From Actinomycetota bacterium (GTDB lineage Bacteria; Actinomycetota; Thermoleophilia; BMS3ABIN01), in the NCBI GenBank assembly GCA_016235065.1, contig JACRMB010000003.1:407943-471942 (forward strand): DNA of 64,000 nucleotides, written 5' to 3'. Below the pieces are notes generated by a model that did not search any database, had not been told where the DNA came from, and saw nothing but the letters and a program-made list of their open reading frames with translations. The position numbers and the translations under genes were made by a program. Each line of letters opens with the position of its first letter. The stretch's first letter is position 1. This document shows positions 63,431-64,000 of this stretch, in pieces.

Positions 63431-63621
63431 GCCAGATCAAGGTAACACAGACAAAAAGCATCATCGGCAGGCGGGCTGACCACCGGCGCACAATGCGCGC
63501 CCTCGGCCTGCGCAAGATGAACCATAGTGTAGTCCACGAAGATTCCCCGCAGATCAGGGGAATGATCCACCAGGTGCGCTACATGGTCGAAGTCGAGGAA
63601 GTCAAAGGGAGCAAGCAGTGA
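63427..63621 (+). CDS. rpmD: 50S ribosomal protein L30
   Basis: 64 residues ([20 protein letters not shown], then [20 protein letters not shown]). Small alpha/beta protein of the spc cluster. Its stop overlaps the rplO start (GTGA). Confidence 0.97.
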   Translation: MSQIKVTQTKSIIGRRADHRRTMRALGLRKMNHSVVHEDSPQIRGMIHQVRYMVEVEEVKGSKQ

Positions 63622-64000
63622 GCCAGGAAGAGAAGACTTCAGAAGAGGGCCAGTATCTGGGCCTCCATAACCTGAGCCCGACGCCGGGCTCGAAGCATGG
63701 GCGCAAGCGCGTAGGCCGGGGCCACGGCAGTGGCCATGGCAAGACCTCGGGCCGCGGCCACAAGGGTTTCAACAGCCGTTCCGGCGGAGGCGTTCGCCCG
63801 GGTTACGAGGGCGGCCAGATGCCTCTCTACATGAGGGTTGGCAAGCTGCGCGGCCCCAACAAGAAGATGAGCATGCCTTTCGGACCGTTTCGCACCTATA
63901 CCACGGGCGTCAACGTCTCTCGACTGGCTGAGAAGTTCGACGCCGGCGCCGAAGTGACTCCGGAAGCGCTGGTGGAGAAGGGCATCATCAAGAACACGAA
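63618..64000 (+). CDS. rplO: 50S ribosomal protein L15, 3' end outside the window
   Basis: The first 127 residues are present from GTG 63618: [40 protein letters not shown] and [21 protein letters not shown] 12-residue acidic start precedes the usual L15 N-terminus. The gene runs off the right edge; secY and the rest of the spc cluster are expected beyond. Confidence 0.96.
   Translation, partial: MSQEEKTSEEGQYLGLHNLSPTPGSKHGRKRVGRGHGSGHGKTSGRGHKGFNSRSGGGVRPGYEGGQMPLYMRVGKLRGPNKKMSMPFGPFRTYTTGVNVSRLAEKFDAGAEVTPEALVEKGIIKNT

Overview
The window joins two very different pieces of a high-GC bacterial chromosome. From about 17 kb onward it is core genome: rpmG, tRNA-Trp, secE, nusG, rplKAJL, rpoBC, rpsLG, fusA, tuf and then the S10/spc ribosomal clusters, cut off inside rplO at the right edge. 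Gene order, NarL/DesK-type two-component pairs, an MMPL transporter, zinc-type S14 and frequent TTG/GTG starts point to a deep-branching actinobacterial lineage, probably an anaerobe because a B12-riboswitch-controlled ThiC paralogue (candidate BzaF) is present. The taxonomic call is an inference.

Region 1 (1-16.9 kb) is an AT-richer mobile/defence island. It opens with the end of a replication-relaxation-type protein, an uncharacterised gene and a RadC-like gene, and later carries a VirD4/HerA-like ATPase (7956-9323). Between and beyond these backbone genes lie cargo modules: an unknown three-gene unit with its own promoter and terminator (1557-3167); a membrane-anchored HEPN-like protein; an AbiJ-like abortive infection protein with a nuclease-like partner; a protein possibly ending in a nuclease domain; a minus-strand pair ending in a DUF6883-like protein; a BglII/BstYI-type restriction enzyme with an MT-A70 methylase; and a tight four-gene operon (13273-16873) encoding a Panacea-like protein, a small PD-(D/E)xK nuclease, a TIM-barrel protein with a tRNA-guanine-transglycosylase-like zinc motif, and a SIR2 protein. 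The last is the best candidate for an undescribed system. A decayed copy of the 5' end of the ATPase gene at 4180-4267, and perhaps another at 6533-6600, suggest that cargo accumulated repeatedly at this site.

Region 2 (17-26.8 kb) holds a higBA module, a frameshifted Tat-lipoprotein metallo-beta-lactamase-fold gene, an MMPL transporter facing a histidine kinase/response regulator pair, a DUF4239 membrane protein, and a cobalamin riboswitch with terminator ahead of a ThiC-like enzyme and a GDT1-family metal transporter.

Region 3 (26.8-50 kb) is the rpmG-rpoC backbone, interrupted by a kinase/regulator/NTF2-like/HHH operon between rplL and rpoB, and by two small membrane proteins, a MASE1-PAS-GAF-GGDEF cyclase and a 1316-residue hybrid kinase between rpoC and rpsL. 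Consensus promoters precede rpoB and rpsL. An L10 leader with attenuator precedes rplJ, and the rpsL leader has two competing pairings.

Region 4 (49.8-64 kb) is the str-S10-spc cluster. Its oddities are an insertion of about 110 residues inside L3, Lys/Ala-rich extensions on L4, L22, S5 and SecE, and a four-cysteine insertion in EF-Tu.
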